Positions 44,636-56,082 of a stretch of DNA of 64,000 nucleotides are shown here, in pieces. The DNA comes from Mantamonas sphyraenae (Eukaryota > CRuMs > Mantamonadidae). The notes under the pieces were generated by a model that was not told where the DNA came from, made no database searches, and was given only the letters and a program-made list of their open reading frames with translations. How positions within the stretch are numbered: position 1 is the stretch's first letter; each line of letters begins with the position of its first letter. The stretch is from NCBI GenBank assembly GCA_026936335.1, contig JAPMXV010000055.1, forward strand, positions 248,001 to 312,000, in the 5' to 3' direction. Made by a program: the position numbers and the translations under genes.

Positions 44636-46771
44636 ATGGTCCTCGTTGTCGACGGCGCCGAGCAGGAGCGACAGGCAAAGGCGGAGACGAAGCGTGCGTG
44701 GAAACAGGCATTGTCTCCAGGCACGGCGGAGCTGGTGGCCACGGCGGGCAGGCGGATGCAGCAGGCAGAGGCGAACAGCGGCGGTGGAAGCAGCAGCAGT
44801 GGCGGCAGCAGCAGCAATTCGTCGACAGGCGGTGACGGCGACGGGAAGCAGTCATCGGCACAACTGGCATACCGAGACGTGGTGCTGCACTCCATGAAAG
44901 ACTCGCGCGGGAATGAGTTTTGGGAAGCAGAGGACACAGCGCAGGAGGAGGGCGGGGGACACTTGCAAACGGACTTGCAGCTGAACCTCCATCGATCCGG
45001 CTCCAGCGACACGACCAGCAGCGAGGACGATTCGGGGGACGATGGTGAGGAGAGTGACAGCGAGGGTGAAGAGACAGGCAGCGGTCGAGGCGACGACACG
45101 TCGGGCATGGGCTTCCTGAAGCTGTATCCGGAAGTTGGCGCGTCGACGCGGGATCTGGGTGAAGAGGACGAGGATGAGGAGGACGGGCTGGACGACGAGG
45201 CTGGCGTGGACACGTCCAACGATGCCATCCAACGCAGAGAGACAGGCATGGACGACAGGAACCTTGTGGAACTGCCTCCGTGGGCTTCCAAACAGTACCG
45301 AGCACGACGGGTGTGCGATCGGCTGCACGACGAAATCATGGACTTTCTCGAGTACATGGAACCCACCAAGGAGGAGTTGGAGATGCGCAAACAGGTGATT
45401 ACGGGCATGGAGGAGCTGGTGGCGTCCATCTGGCCCGACGCACGGCTGGAAGTGTTTGGCTCGTTGCCCACGCGGCTGACTCTGCCCCAGAGTGACATCG
45501 ACATGGTGCTGTTTGGGTTTGAGGGAAGCACCCAGAGTGCGCTGTTCCGTCTGGCGCGCCAGATTGAAAAGACGGGCATGTGCGAGACGATTGAGCGCAT
45601 CCCCAACGCACGCGTGCCCATTGTCAAGTTCCGCGAGCGCATGTCCAAGTGCGACGTGGACATTTCCTTCAATGTGGAGAATGGGCCGTTGAACACTCAG
45701 GTGTTGTTGCAGTTCATGCGACAGATTCCACCTGTGCGGCCGCTGGCAATCCTGGTCAAGTTTTTCCTGCGCTGCCGCGGCCTGCACGAGCCGTACACGG
45801 GCGGCCTGGGCTCCTACATGGTGTCCAACATGATTATTAGCTTTCTGCAGATGCACCCTAGCGTCAAGCTGGAACACCTGTCGCCCGAGGCCAATTTGGG
45901 CCGGCTGTTCATCCAGTTTCTGGACTATTATGGACGCCGATTCAACTTCAACGACGTGGGCATCTCGGTGCGCAATGGAGGCTCCTTCTTCCTGAAGCGG
46001 CAACGGGGCTGGTTGGACGACAGCCGTCCGTACATGCTTGCGGTGGAGGATCCGCAGATGCCGGACAACGACGTTGGCCGGAGTTCGTTTGCCATCAATC
46101 GTGTGCGCAGCGCGTTCCAGCACGCTTGGCAAACGCTGACCACCAACCGGGACGCGCGCAATGACTCGAGCACTCTGTTGTCACGCATCATCCAAATGGA
46201 CAAGGGCACGATTGCGTGGCGGGCGCAGATCAAGAAGATCTACGCTGTGGAAGGCACTGTGCAGACGCCACTCATGATGGATCTGGGCATCGGTGTCACT
46301 GGAAACGAAGCACAGCTGGGGTTTATGTCCGCCACCAGCGGGTTCGAAGACGTGCAGCTCAAGCGAGCAGTCGAGGGCAAGCAGGGGCGATCCCCACACA
46401 CTCCGCGCACTAGCTCACGACGTGTCGGAAGCAGCAGCAGCAGCAGCAGCAGTAGCAGCAGCAGCAGTGGGGGCAGTGCAAGTGGCAAGGGGAGCAAAAG
46501 CAGCAAAAAGGCAAAGGGGAGTGCCAAGGCAGGCACCAAGAAAAAGAGCAAGAAGCAGACGACGTCGTCGTTGGTTGAGACGGGCAAGGGTGCCAAGGGC
46601 AAAAAGGGCAAAAAGGGAGGACGCACAAAGAAGGAAGGAAGCGAAAGGGGACGTGGGGCGTCCAAGACACGCGGGAGGTCACGATCACGATCGAGGGAAG
46701 GCAAGAAACGCAAGGAGCGGACGGTGACGGCGGGCAGCGACCAAAAGAGGAGGCGTGTGTCGCGTGGGTGA
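44636..46771 (+). CDS. TENT4: TENT4/Trf4-type non-canonical poly(A) polymerase
   Basis: A single exon of 711 aa from ATG 44636. The first ~210 residues are disordered (Gly/Ser runs, acidic tract). The polymerase-beta-type nucleotidyltransferase has the GS motif and two metal-binding Asp in FGSLPTRLTLPQSDID (~275-288), with the third Asp in CDVDISFN (~340). The PAP-associated helical domain follows: RPLAILVKFFLRCRGLHEPYTGGLGSYMVSNMIISFLQ, GRLFIQFLDYYGRRFNF. The C-terminal tail is Ser then Lys/Arg/Gly rich with an RSRSRS stretch, typical of nuclear RNA-binding tails. Family members oligoadenylate nuclear RNAs for the exosome (TRAMP-like) or extend and mix mRNA tails. Shares an upstream region with ataxin-2, another poly(A)-linked factor. 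Confidence 0.92.
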   Translation: MVLVVDGAEQERQAKAETKRAWKQALSPGTAELVATAGRRMQQAEANSGGGSSSSGGSSSNSSTGGDGDGKQSSAQLAYRDVVLHSMKDSRGNEFWEAEDTAQEEGGGHLQTDLQLNLHRSGSSDTTSSEDDSGDDGEESDSEGEETGSGRGDDTSGMGFLKLYPEVGASTRDLGEEDEDEEDGLDDEAGVDTSNDAIQRRETGMDDRNLVELPPWASKQYRARRVCDRLHDEIMDFLEYMEPTKEELEMRKQVITGMEELVASIWPDARLEVFGSLPTRLTLPQSDIDMVLFGFEGSTQSALFRLARQIEKTGMCETIERIPNARVPIVKFRERMSKCDVDISFNVENGPLNTQVLLQFMRQIPPVRPLAILVKFFLRCRGLHEPYTGGLGSYMVSNMIISFLQMHPSVKLEHLSPEANLGRLFIQFLDYYGRRFNFNDVGISVRNGGSFFLKRQRGWLDDSRPYMLAVEDPQMPDNDVGRSSFAINRVRSAFQHAWQTLTTNRDARNDSSTLLSRIIQMDKGTIAWRAQIKKIYAVEGTVQTPLMMDLGIGVTGNEAQLGFMSATSGFEDVQLKRAVEGKQGRSPHTPRTSSRRVGSSSSSSSSSSSSSGGSASGKGSKSSKKAKGSAKAGTKKKSKKQTTSSLVETGKGAKGKKGKKGGRTKKEGSERGRGASKTRGRSRSRSREGKKRKERTVTAGSDQKRRRVSRG
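46434..46469. repeat. AGC repeat encoding poly-Ser in TENT4
   Basis: About twelve AGC/AGT units at the start of the low-complexity tail of the poly(A) polymerase. Confidence 0.85.
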
Positions 46772-46837
46772 TGTGTGATGACGATGAAACACAAAAGGAA
46801 ATCCATGTCAAGCGACAGGTGCGTTGCATGAGGAATT

Positions 46838-48649
46838 TCAGTCGACGTCATCAATGTTGGCCATCACAGTGGGCGGGATGGCGGGCTGTGCGTGGAGGTG
46901 AGGATTGTCCACGTCTGCTGCCATGGCCTGGACAGGGTGCGGTTGGGCAGGCTGTTGTTGTTGCTGTACCGCTGCATTCTCGTTGTTGCCGTTGCCATTG
47001 TCAGCGGTGGCGACTGGGACGGCGTTGGCCTGGATTTGCAGTCCCTGCTGCTGGTCGGGCACGCGGACAGGAGTGACCTGCCAGTTGCCAGTCTGGTCGA
47101 ACCGGAACTGGATGACGGTGTTGTCGACCTGAACGTGGACCTGGCTCTGTTGCACGGGCTCGCCCACGGGGTAGTCGCGCAGGTGCTGCGGAGTGAAGCG
47201 GCCTTGCGCCATGGCAGGGAGCTCGTAGTTGTGAAAGAAGAAAAGCACGGCATGGGTCACAAAGCAGAAGCTGCTCATGAGAGCCAAAAAGTGGTAGCCG
47301 TAGGGGAAGCTGTACAGGTAGACCATGAAGGCGTAAAGGTAGAGGAGAACAAACTTGGGAAGGAGTTGGACGGAGGCGAGGGAGCGCAGGGCAATGCGGT
47401 TGTACATCTCCAGCAACCACATGATGGTGATCACAGCCCAGGCGACGTCTTCGTCCACGAGCTGGATGATGGTGTGCAGCATGCCCACACCGACCACAAT
47501 CATGGTCAGAATGGTAAACACGGAACGGGTCAGGTAGACACGAGGGATGGGGATGCGGTGGCGTGCGTGGTGTCGCAGGTGCATAATAAAGCCTACGATG
47601 TGGCGAAACACATGTTCGAGGGCGAGATTGACAAAGAGAGCCAGGGAGAGGAGGGTGAACGAGCTGAGAATGACCACGCCCAGCTTGGTGGCCAGCAGAT
47701 CGAAAAAGTCCATGTCTGTGGCTCCAGGCATGTCTTGGGCATAACGAAGGTTCCACACGGCACGGCTGTCGCTGTCGTGCACAAAGCCGCGGGCGCCGAC
47801 GAGGTGGACGAGGCCGTTGAGCACCAGTTCCCGATAGCCCAGCATGTTGTCCAGCAGCATGGAGTTGATCCAACCGCCCATGCACTCGTCCTCCAGCGCA
47901 TTCAGGGTGACGTTGAGCACAGAGACGTTGTGGCGTGTCCACTGGGTCTCGCGGAGCAGCACGAGCCCCTTGGTCAATCCGAACGAGTACACGGGATCGC
48001 CAAAGCCCAGCTCACGCATCATGTCCATGGTTGTCACCTGCGGTCGCATTCCTTGCGCATCACGTGTGTTGCCTCGCTCCTGTGTCTTTGTCGAGGGCTG
48101 TCGCGGGGTGGCAGTGTGAGGCTGGTCTGAGCCAGCAGCTCCGTTCACCCCGGCTTCCTCCCCGTCCTCCTCGCTGCTCATGCCGCCATCCAAATCCATG
48201 AGTGCGCCCGTGATGGCCTGAGACACTGTTTCCGGGTTGCGCACGGCCTTGGCGACGATGTCGACAGGGTCGCCCATGAGCACGGTGGCAACAATCTCGC
48301 TCAGCGGCTTGCTGCGTTTGCGCCCGTCGTGCTGGGCACGCGTGGGTGCCTGTGCATCAGAACCGTCTCCGGATGGATCGCGCACAGTGTTGGGCTCTCC
48401 TGCACCGGAGCCCGAGAGTGCTTGCACGGTGTGGGCCACGCGTATGGCTGCTTGGCGACGAGCCTCCATGGCTTCGAGCATTTCGTGCCAGCCGGCCTTG
48501 ACCTGGATGCGCACAATGTCGTGGTTGGCCAGTTCGGTGCGGTTGACGAGTGCAGGCACGCAGCCTTTGGTGTTGCTGACGAAACGCACGTGGGTTTTGA
48601 TCAGGATGATGAGAAAGACAATGCCAAGCAGAAGCACAATCTGTTCCAT
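46838..48649 (-). CDS. TMEM259: Membralin (TMEM259-like ER membrane protein)
   Basis: A single exon of 603 aa from ATG 48649, which begins directly with a hydrophobic signal-anchor (IVLLLGIVFLIILI). A lumenal region follows, with candidate N-glycosylation sites (NVSVLNVTLNA) and the membralin block CMGGWINSMLLDNMLGYRELVLNGL. Four to five membrane helices come next (47700-47200), including the signature FFFHNYELPAMAQGRF. The cytosolic tail is Gln/Asn/Pro-rich. Membralin acts in ER-associated degradation and supports Notch/gamma-secretase and ER stress control in animals; the protist role is inferred. An extended N-terminus from an upstream in-frame ATG near 48754 is possible. Tandem with EMC1, 182 nt downstream of it. 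Confidence 0.9.
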   Translation of the reverse strand: MEQIVLLLGIVFLIILIKTHVRFVSNTKGCVPALVNRTELANHDIVRIQVKAGWHEMLEAMEARRQAAIRVAHTVQALSGSGAGEPNTVRDPSGDGSDAQAPTRAQHDGRKRSKPLSEIVATVLMGDPVDIVAKAVRNPETVSQAITGALMDLDGGMSSEEDGEEAGVNGAAGSDQPHTATPRQPSTKTQERGNTRDAQGMRPQVTTMDMMRELGFGDPVYSFGLTKGLVLLRETQWTRHNVSVLNVTLNALEDECMGGWINSMLLDNMLGYRELVLNGLVHLVGARGFVHDSDSRAVWNLRYAQDMPGATDMDFFDLLATKLGVVILSSFTLLSLALFVNLALEHVFRHIVGFIMHLRHHARHRIPIPRVYLTRSVFTILTMIVVGVGMLHTIIQLVDEDVAWAVITIMWLLEMYNRIALRSLASVQLLPKFVLLYLYAFMVYLYSFPYGYHFLALMSSFCFVTHAVLFFFHNYELPAMAQGRFTPQHLRDYPVGEPVQQSQVHVQVDNTVIQFRFDQTGNWQVTPVRVPDQQQGLQIQANAVPVATADNGNGNNENAAVQQQQQPAQPHPVQAMAADVDNPHLHAQPAIPPTVMANIDDVD

Positions 48650-48831
48650 GGTTCTCCTGCCACGATGGCCCACACGCCGCTCGTATCCGGCACACAGACG
48701 AGCGTGCAGCTGGAACAAGCTTAGTTCCTGGTGATGAACAGGCCAGGGTTGCATGGGGCCAAGAGAGCGAGTGGTTGTTGGATGGCAAGGGTTTTCTTTG
48801 GAGGGCGACGAGCGCACAGCACGGGATCAGA

Positions 48832-51800
48832 TCACCTCCACTGGTTCTTCTCCTCAATGCCCCTAGCAATGCAACGCATGATGGGGGTGAGGATGAGCAG
48901 GACGGTGATGCTCATGACGAGGAAGGAAAAGTTGAAGCCTGAGCGGAGCATGTCGAAGCTCTTTGATGGGGCGCTGCGGGTGAAGAAGAGGTCAAGGCCG
49001 TAGGAGAACACGAGACTGGTGGATTCCATGGTGGTTGCGGCTGTGTTGATGCCACGCAGGTTCCAGATGCGATGGACGTAGCTGAGGACTTGGGTGGAGG
49101 CAAGGTGCAGGGTGCTATGGTATGGCACGAGACCAGCCTCCTGTTCGGCCTGGGTGGGTTTGCCCACCGGACGCATGGGATCAAGCATGCGCTTGTGGAC
49201 GGCGACAATCTGGCCGTTGCTGAGGCCCAGCAGGACGTTCTTGGAGGTGATGCCCAGTCGCGTGACGGTGACTCCCATGCACATGGCCACGCCGGGCAGC
49301 ACGTAGGTCTGCTGCTCACTCAATACCTTGCGAGGCACGAGGGCACTAAAATTGCCGGCCTCCCAGTCGACCTGCGGTTCGTAGAGCTCGACCACGCTGA
49401 GTTCAAACCTGTGCGAGCGCACGTTTTGGTACTGAAACACCAGCCAGTTCTCGCTGAGAACCATGCTGACCGGAGCGGTGGCCTTCCACTGGCGCACACT
49501 ATGTACCATTGCACCTGTGACGGTGTTGATGATGTGCACGGTGATCCCACGCTGGGCTGCGGCCTGCGACTGCTGCTGGGGCGATCCTGCTGCCTCTTCA
49601 CTGTCGCTATCCACAGTGGCCACAGCCACCGTGTGTGGGTTGAGATACTTGTATCGCAGTTGCCGCTGCGGCATGACCTTTCCCGGAGTCTGCACCACTT
49701 CGTGCGGATGTTTGTACGCCACGGCTGCGATGCGCTGGCCCTGGGCCGCCAGGTCAATGCTCCACAGAGGCAACACGCCCAGTGTGTCGCTTTGAGCCTG
49801 TGTGTCGTCGTACACGGGGCGATATCCGCGGATGACGCCTGCGTCGGTGTCGACGTCATGGAGAAAGAGGCGATCGAGGACGCCCGGCTTCAAGAGGGTT
49901 TTCATGGCAGCGTCTTCCGGGAGCACGTGGATGCGCTCCCCAATGCGCAACAGGACGATGTTTCTGTGTTCAGGCGTCTGCAGGGGCAACATGACCGCCT
50001 GGTCCACGCGTGCATCGAGCATGCGACGGCGCAATTCGTTGCCTGTGAGCGGGTCCACCACACTCACAAAGCTGCGTGTGCGTGTGTGTGGCTGCTGCTC
50101 CTGTGCTTGGTCGTGTTCCTCGTCGCCCACCACCAAACACTCGGGCGGGTAGTGGCTGGACGTTTTCGTCACAAACACATGGCGCAGGTGCACGTGGCTG
50201 ACCCCTGCCGCAGAGGGCACATAGAAGCGCTTCCACACAATCTGGCCGTTGTCCGAGTGCAATGCATACACTTTGCCGGCCACCGTGCTCACAATGACCA
50301 GCTGGCGGAACCCGTAGCGATCCTTGGTCATGGCAAGCGACTGCGGAGGCACAAGCGCTCCTCCCACAAGCACACTGCTGTCGGGCACACGTCCCACTCC
50401 ACCTGCAGCCAGGCGGCTGCTGCTGCCTCCATCGCCCGCGTGTCCGTTGCCTGCACCCGAGCCGTCGTCGGATCCTGTGGCGGCCTGGGTGACACGAGCG
50501 AGGGCCTGCTGTACGTCGAGTTGCATCTGCAGCGACCACGCCACCAGGCGTCTCAAAATGGCTTGCAGGCTCTCCAGATCCACCTGGACCAGGGAGAGCA
50601 GCGAGGAATCCTGTTCGTGGGCCGCGTGTGCGTTGCCGCCAAATTCAGTGTCCAGATCAGTCAACGTGGCCATCTTTGCGGGCAACTCCACAAAGGTGCT
50701 CTCCAACACGGTAGCCAATCCCTCCTCACGGGTCCACAACACGTTGCCCGTGCGCAGCAACGAGAGTGCGTGGTCCTCGGTGACGAGCAAGACCTCCACT
50801 TCGCCCGTCTGCTGGCGCACTGCCGCAAAGAGACGCGATGCACGTCCGTTGTCGCGGCTGTTGAGTGGATAGGGTGACTGCGCGACGAGGTCGTGGGTGC
50901 GCATGTTCATGACCTGCATCTCTGTTTGTGCGCTGCGTACCTGCAACGCTACAAGCAGCGTATCGCCTGTGGCAGGGTCCTGGGCGGCAGCAAAGCGTCC
51001 GTATGCATCAAAGTGTCGCAATGGTTGCACCTGCGACGTGGCGGCATCCACTGTGTACAGCCGCGAGGTGTGCACGCTTTCGGTGAGCAGAAACGCATTG
51101 TTTGCGTGCAGGGGAAGGTCCGTGTGCACAAAGGCATCACTGCTTGTGCTGCTTGTCAGAGGGGTGGCCGTCACCGTGCGGGTGCCGTACGTGTGCACGT
51201 ACGCCGTGCCTGTGCACGCGTCAAAGAGCACAACGTGGTCTCGCATGGCCACAAGGTTGTTGCCCAGCTTCTGGATGCCACATTGGGGCACAGGGTCCAA
51301 ACTGGCTGTGGGTGCTGACTGCACCTTTCCGTTGCGTGCGTTCAGACGTGTCACCGTCAGTGCACTCTTGTCCTTGTGAATGCCCACCAACACGAGTGTG
51401 TCGTCGCCACCGCCACCGCCACCATCACCATTGGCGTCAGATGTACCGTCTGTGGTGATTTTGAGAAGAACGGTGTCCCTGGGTGCCTTCCACGTCCACA
51501 ACCGTGTGCCGTCGAGGCCGCGAAAGGCAAACACAGTTTGGGCCAAAGCCACAGCTACCAGACGCGGGGGGCCGGCCACAGCGGCTCCGTTGCGGCTGAG
51601 ACTGCCCGGATGGATATCGACAGCGTCCACAAAGCGAAAGCGCTGCTTGTGCCGGTGCGGCATGCGGTTGTCCAGCTGCGAAGGAAGCGGTGGTGGCAGC
51701 CGCGAGAACAGGCTGTCGTCCCACACCAGCGAGCCGTCGCGGTCGTTCCACAGCTGTACACGGCGGCCCATGCCGCATACAGTGAGGATATCTGTTGGGA

Positions 51801-52339
51801 CAGAGAGGCGCGGTGAGGGTGTGAGCCGGGAGGGAAGGGGTGTTGTGTCACCGGGGGTGTGTGCATTCACCACGTTGCCACCTACAACCGCCTGTGTGCA
51901 TCATGCGCTCGATGCCCTGGTCCCGAGGCAGGATTTGGCGCCAAACTGACCATGGGTGAGTCATTGGGTGGAGGGTGTGAGTGGAGGCCGGGGGTTAGGC
52001 GCGGGGCGCTTTGGGGACGGCCAAGTTGGCAATGGGGCGTCGGCCTTTTAGGCCGTGACATGGCGACCATCATCGGCTTGACGAATCCATTGGGGCAGTG
52101 CGACACATACTTGCTTGACCAGTGGTGCGGTTGATGGCCGCAAGGACATTCTGCTCGCTGGTGACGTAGAGAACCTGGCGTGCATCGGTGGGGTGAAAGG
52201 TGGCAAAGACAACCTTGCCCACGTTCAGGCGGTGCCAGTCGTACACACCGGCCTCCTCCTCATACATGGCGACTGCAGGCAAGGCCAGCAAGGCTGTGAT
52301 GGACACAGCGAGCAGGACAAGCGGAGCAAAACGTGGCAT
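48832..52339 (-). CDS. EMC1: EMC1, ER membrane protein complex subunit 1
   Basis: Exons 52111-52339, 51886-51945 (only 60 nt) and 48832-51791; phases agree for 1,082 aa, close to the usual length. Residues 1-25 are a signal peptide (PRFAPLVLLAVSITALLAL). It is followed by the family N-terminus YDWHRLNVGKVVFATF, TSEQNVLAAINRTTGQ, and IWRQILPRDQGIERM recovered only through the microexon. The rest is a large lumenal beta-propeller region, then the C-terminal domain with ITSKNVLLGLSNGQIVAVHKRMLDPMRP, a lumenal YVHRIWNLRGINTAATTMESTSLVFSYGLDLFFTR segment, and one transmembrane helix near the end (FLVMSITVLLILTPIM). EMC1 is the lumenal scaffold of the insertase for multipass and tail-anchored proteins. 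The end of exon 2 could be either of two nearby donors in the same phase. Confidence 0.95.
51886..51945 (-). other. 60-nt microexon of EMC1
   Basis: This short exon encodes the conserved TGG-RQ-LPRDQ segment. Without it the signal-peptide exon and the main exon cannot be joined. It has acceptor GGTCAG and donor GTAGGT, and is 2+57+1 in phase. Confidence 0.85.
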
Positions 52340-52373
52340 TCCTTTGCGCGAGTTGGGGCAAGACACAGTTCAC
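52340..52373. promoter_or_regulatory. 34-nt gap between divergent EMC1 and coiled-coil gene starts
   Basis: Both ATGs (52339 minus, 52374 plus) are well placed. Promoter elements must extend into the opposite gene's first exon. Confidence 0.45.
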
Positions 52374-55300
52374 ATGAGCCGTTTCGAGTCGGAGCAGGGT
52401 GTGCCTGTGTTTGGGCGCGAGTCGTATGCCCAAGCAGACAACAGGCGACGCCAGGGACAGGAAACTGCAGAGTGTGAGTGTGTGGGAGTGTGTGGAAGGG
52501 GGGGTGGCGTTTGTTGCTGGCAACTGACAACGTCTTTGGCTTGCAGTTGTCCTGCGACAAGCAGAAGAAGACCGCAAGCGCAAGATCCGGGAAAAGCAGA
52601 AAGAGATCGACGAGAGTCGCAAGGCGGAGCGAGAGCTGATGCAGCTGCAGCGTCGCAACGACCGTGCGGGCAAGAAGAGTGTGAGCGGATTCCCAAACGT
52701 GTTTGCCTCACCGTCCAAGTCGCAAGGAGTGCAATTTGACAACGCACGGCGCGTCATTGGCGCCTCATCTTCCAACACATCATCAGACGAGAGCGGAAAC
52801 CGCAGGTACGCGCCTGCACCGCCGTACGCAGCCGACGAGTGAGTTTGGAGCGAGATTTTTGTAACGGCTGCCGCGCTGCGCGTTTTTCGGGGGCGACTGA
52901 GAGGCACACGCTGACACGACCTGGACCACGGCAACCGGCATGGGTGGAAACGATGCATTGGGGACACGGAGTAGGAAGGACGAAGGGCGCAAGGAGGCAT
53001 TCATGCGCACGCCGTCACCGTTTGGGAGCAAGTCGGGGGGCGATCTGAGCCGAGTGAACGGCCGTGGCAAGCAACTGGACTATGAGCTGCACTCGCGCAT
53101 GGCAGGCAACCTGTCGAGTCGACGCGGAGGCAGGCAACCAATCAGCTCGGCGCCCATCGAGTTTGCGGTGGAGCCGATTGGCGATTCGTCGTCGCTAGCG
53201 CTTGCAGCATCGCCACGTGGGCGTGGGCGACGCAACCCAGATGCGTTTGTGGGTGGGCAATCGAGCAGAGAGGATTACACGTCGCAGATGGTTGGAGGAT
53301 CGTCATCGTCGGAGGATGTCGGGGTGCTGAACATCCGGTTGGCGGAGTTGGGCGACCAGATGCGATGGATGCGAGAACGACAGCGGGAGATGGAGTCATT
53401 ATTGGGAGGGGAAGAGCGACGAAAGCAGAGCGAGGCAAACAGCGATGGAACGCAGCTGCTTCGGCTGATGGAGGAGAACAGGAAGCTGAAGGCGAGTGGA
53501 GCGGATGGAGGTGGAGGTGGCGCAGTCAAAGAGCAACACGTCGCTGGCAATCGACCAGCTGGACTTTAAGTTTGGGGAAATCCTGCAACGGGACCTGGAC
53601 AAGAATGAGACGGACAAGATGCACCTGATGCACAGCAGCGAGAGCCAATTTGACCAGCTGGCAGCACGGATCACGGGTCTGCACAACACAGTGACGGAGG
53701 AGAGGAACGAACGACAGCGCTTGGAGATGCAGTTGGTGCAGGCGAACGACCAGCTGCGCAAGCTGTTTGTGATGCAGGAGGAAAACAAGCAGGAACGGGC
53801 GCGTTCGGAGGACGAGCGCAAGGAGATGGAGAACGAGATGCAGTCTGTGCTGGCGTTGCTGAGCAAGACACAGGATCAGAGCAAGGAGGCGCTGACACAA
53901 CGCGTGGATTCGGTGGTGGAAGCGCTGCAGGCGCTGGACAAGCGATCTGCGGAGCGGGTGGCGAAAACGACCGCAATGATCATGAAGGAGGGCCAACTGC
54001 GTTCGGAGCACTTTGAAGAGCAGGAGAAGGAGATGTTGGACAACTTCAAGGCCATCAGCGAGTCGCTGCGTGTGACGCGCGAAAGTGCAGAGACAAACAT
54101 TGCGTCGCTGGAGGAGATCTTGAAGACGGAAATCAAGTCGCGCTTCCAGAGTGACCAACACGCACGGACGAATCTGGAGGAACTGCGCAACGTCACGGGC
54201 GATGTGGTGGACAAGCTGGAGAACAAGTTCAAGGAGTACGAGGCGTTCAACGTGGCTGCACAGGACCAGGTGAAACGCATTCTGAGGGAGGAGATTGGCG
54301 AGGTGAGACAGCAGCAACAACTTGCACTGAGCGACCAGGACGCAGTGTTGTCTGCGCTGCAGCAGCAGGTGGACGACATGGACGCGGCATCGGCGGAAGA
54401 TGTGGAGACGCTGAAGCAGCAGTTTACGGTGTTTGTGGAGGCGACAATGGCGACGAACGAGCAGTGGGAGCTGCAGGCGTCGGAGATGAGCAGTCGGGTG
54501 CGGAAGCTGGAGACGGAGGTGTCGATGCAGACGGATGAGCTGGAAATGGCAAAGGACACGCTGCGGGAGATGGTGAAGACGGTGAACAGGGAGGTGAAAG
54601 AGCTGGTGGAGGAGCACCGACGCAGCATGCAGACACACATTGGAGAGTTTGAAGCAGACACAAAGAAGGAGATGGACGCATCTCAAAAGGCTTTTGGGGC
54701 AAAGGTGAGCGCACAGGTGGACAAGTTTGTGAAGGAGTTCAGCAAGAAGCTGGAGGAGAGCAGTGCGTCGTTGTTGACGCAGTTCCATGCGCTGGACGAA
54801 GAGGTGCGCGGAGACGTGGGCAAGCTGCGTTCGACGACCGAGTCGACGCTGGCAGACCATGGGAAGCGACTGGCGGACGTGCAGCGGGACGTGCTGGAGT
54901 TGCAAACGGACACGTATGTGCTTGAACGATTGGAGAGCTTCCGCGAGGAGCTGCTGGAACGGCACCTGCACGCGCAGGAAGCGCTGGAGGAGGAGCTGGA
55001 GCTGTTGGAAGAAAAGGTGCGGGAGGATCTGAACGCACACGCTCAGTCGCTGCTTGCGTTGGGTCGTGCGGACGAGGAGGGTCGCGTGTACACAGACGAG
55101 GTGCGCGAGGAGGCTGCGACAGCACTGATGGAGAGCGAACGTGCCCTGGAAGGCAAAATGGGACGTGTGCAGGCAGCGCTGGAGGCGTCTGTGACCAAGG
55201 TGAAGGAGGACCAGGAGAAAGGGGAAGCACAGCACAAAAAGGATGTGGTGCGTCTGTACGGAGCGCTGGAGGACCAGAAGAAGGAGGTGGAGGCGGCGCT

Positions 55301-56067
55301 GGAGGATGTGGCGAAGGAGGCAGCGGAAGAGCGTCGTGCTGGAGCCAGTCTGGCCGAAGAGGAGGCAGAAAAGATGCGGGAGGCACTGGTGGAGCATGTG
55401 GAAGCGGTGGCGGAGGACGGGCAGCGGGAACGGGGTGAACTTAAACAGGCACTGGGAGAGGAGGTGGAGAAGCGGGAGGCGCTGGAGGTGCGTTTGGATG
55501 GGGTGGAGGCCGAGGTGAAGAACGGGCGTGAGGCACAGAAGGAACTTGCAGCGGCAGTGGAGGAAGAGAGGCAGGAGAGGGTTGAGGCGATGGGGAGGAT
55601 GGAGGAGCAAGTTGGGAAGGAAAAGGTGGAAAGGGAGCGAGCAGAGAAGGAGCGAGCGGAAGAGAAGGCGGAGAGGGAGAAGGCGGAGAAGGAGAAGGAG
55701 GAGAAGGAGAAGGTGGAGAGGGAGAAGGCGGAGAAGGAGAAGGAGGAGAAGGAGAGGGCGAGGGAGAAGGCGGAGAAGGAGAAGGTGGAGAGGAGAAGGC
55801 GGAGAAGGAGAAGGCGGAGAAGGAGAAGGTGGAGGAGGAGAAGGTGGAGAGGAGAAGGAGGAGAAGGAGAAGGCGGAGAAGGAGAAGGCGGAGAAGGAGA
55901 AGCGGAGAAGGAGAAGGCGGAGAAGGAAAACGCCGACAAGGAAGACGCCAAGGAGGAGGACGATGACGATAACGACGAGGAAGAGGAGTCTGAGTACGAG
56001 ACAGACTATGAGACAGAGACAGACACGGAGGATCGCCGCGGAAACCGGCCACATCGAACAAGTATAG
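52374..56067 (+). CDS. Long acidic coiled-coil protein with hexanucleotide-repeat tail
   Basis: Exons 52374-52473, 52547-52805 and 52972 onward; the first two junctions agree in phase. Exon 2 is a short charged helix; exon 3 starts with a disordered Arg/Gly/Ser part. From ~53330 to ~55600 it is continuous coiled coil (~750 residues, Glu/Lys/Gln/Leu heptads). A one-base change of frame at ~53490-53530, just after LMEENRKLKASG, is needed. The end is an EKAEKEKEEK repeat, then an Asp/Glu tract. The repeat contains at least one more phase change around 55790-55900, where Glu/Lys coding turns into Arg-only reading. The stop is uncertain: 56067 in one frame, while another frame stays open into the convergent helicase gene. 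Not assigned to a family; general myosin-tail-like composition only. Confidence 0.6.
55618..55930. repeat. Degenerate GAGAAGG/GGAGAAG-type hexanucleotide repeat tract
   Basis: About 310 nt composed of imperfect GAGAAG/GGAGAA units encoding Glu-Lys repeats. The repeat phase slips at several points, so all three frames stay open across much of the tract on both strands. It is a likely site of length variation and assembly error. Confidence 0.85.
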
Positions 56068-56082
56068 CTTCATTCTTCGGAT

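Noticed and set aside
53526-56054. 842-codon open frame on the minus strand, Leu-rich
   Set aside because: It is the antisense of the plus-strand coiled coil; Glu/Lys codons give Leu/Phe on the reverse strand. No initiation context or family similarity.
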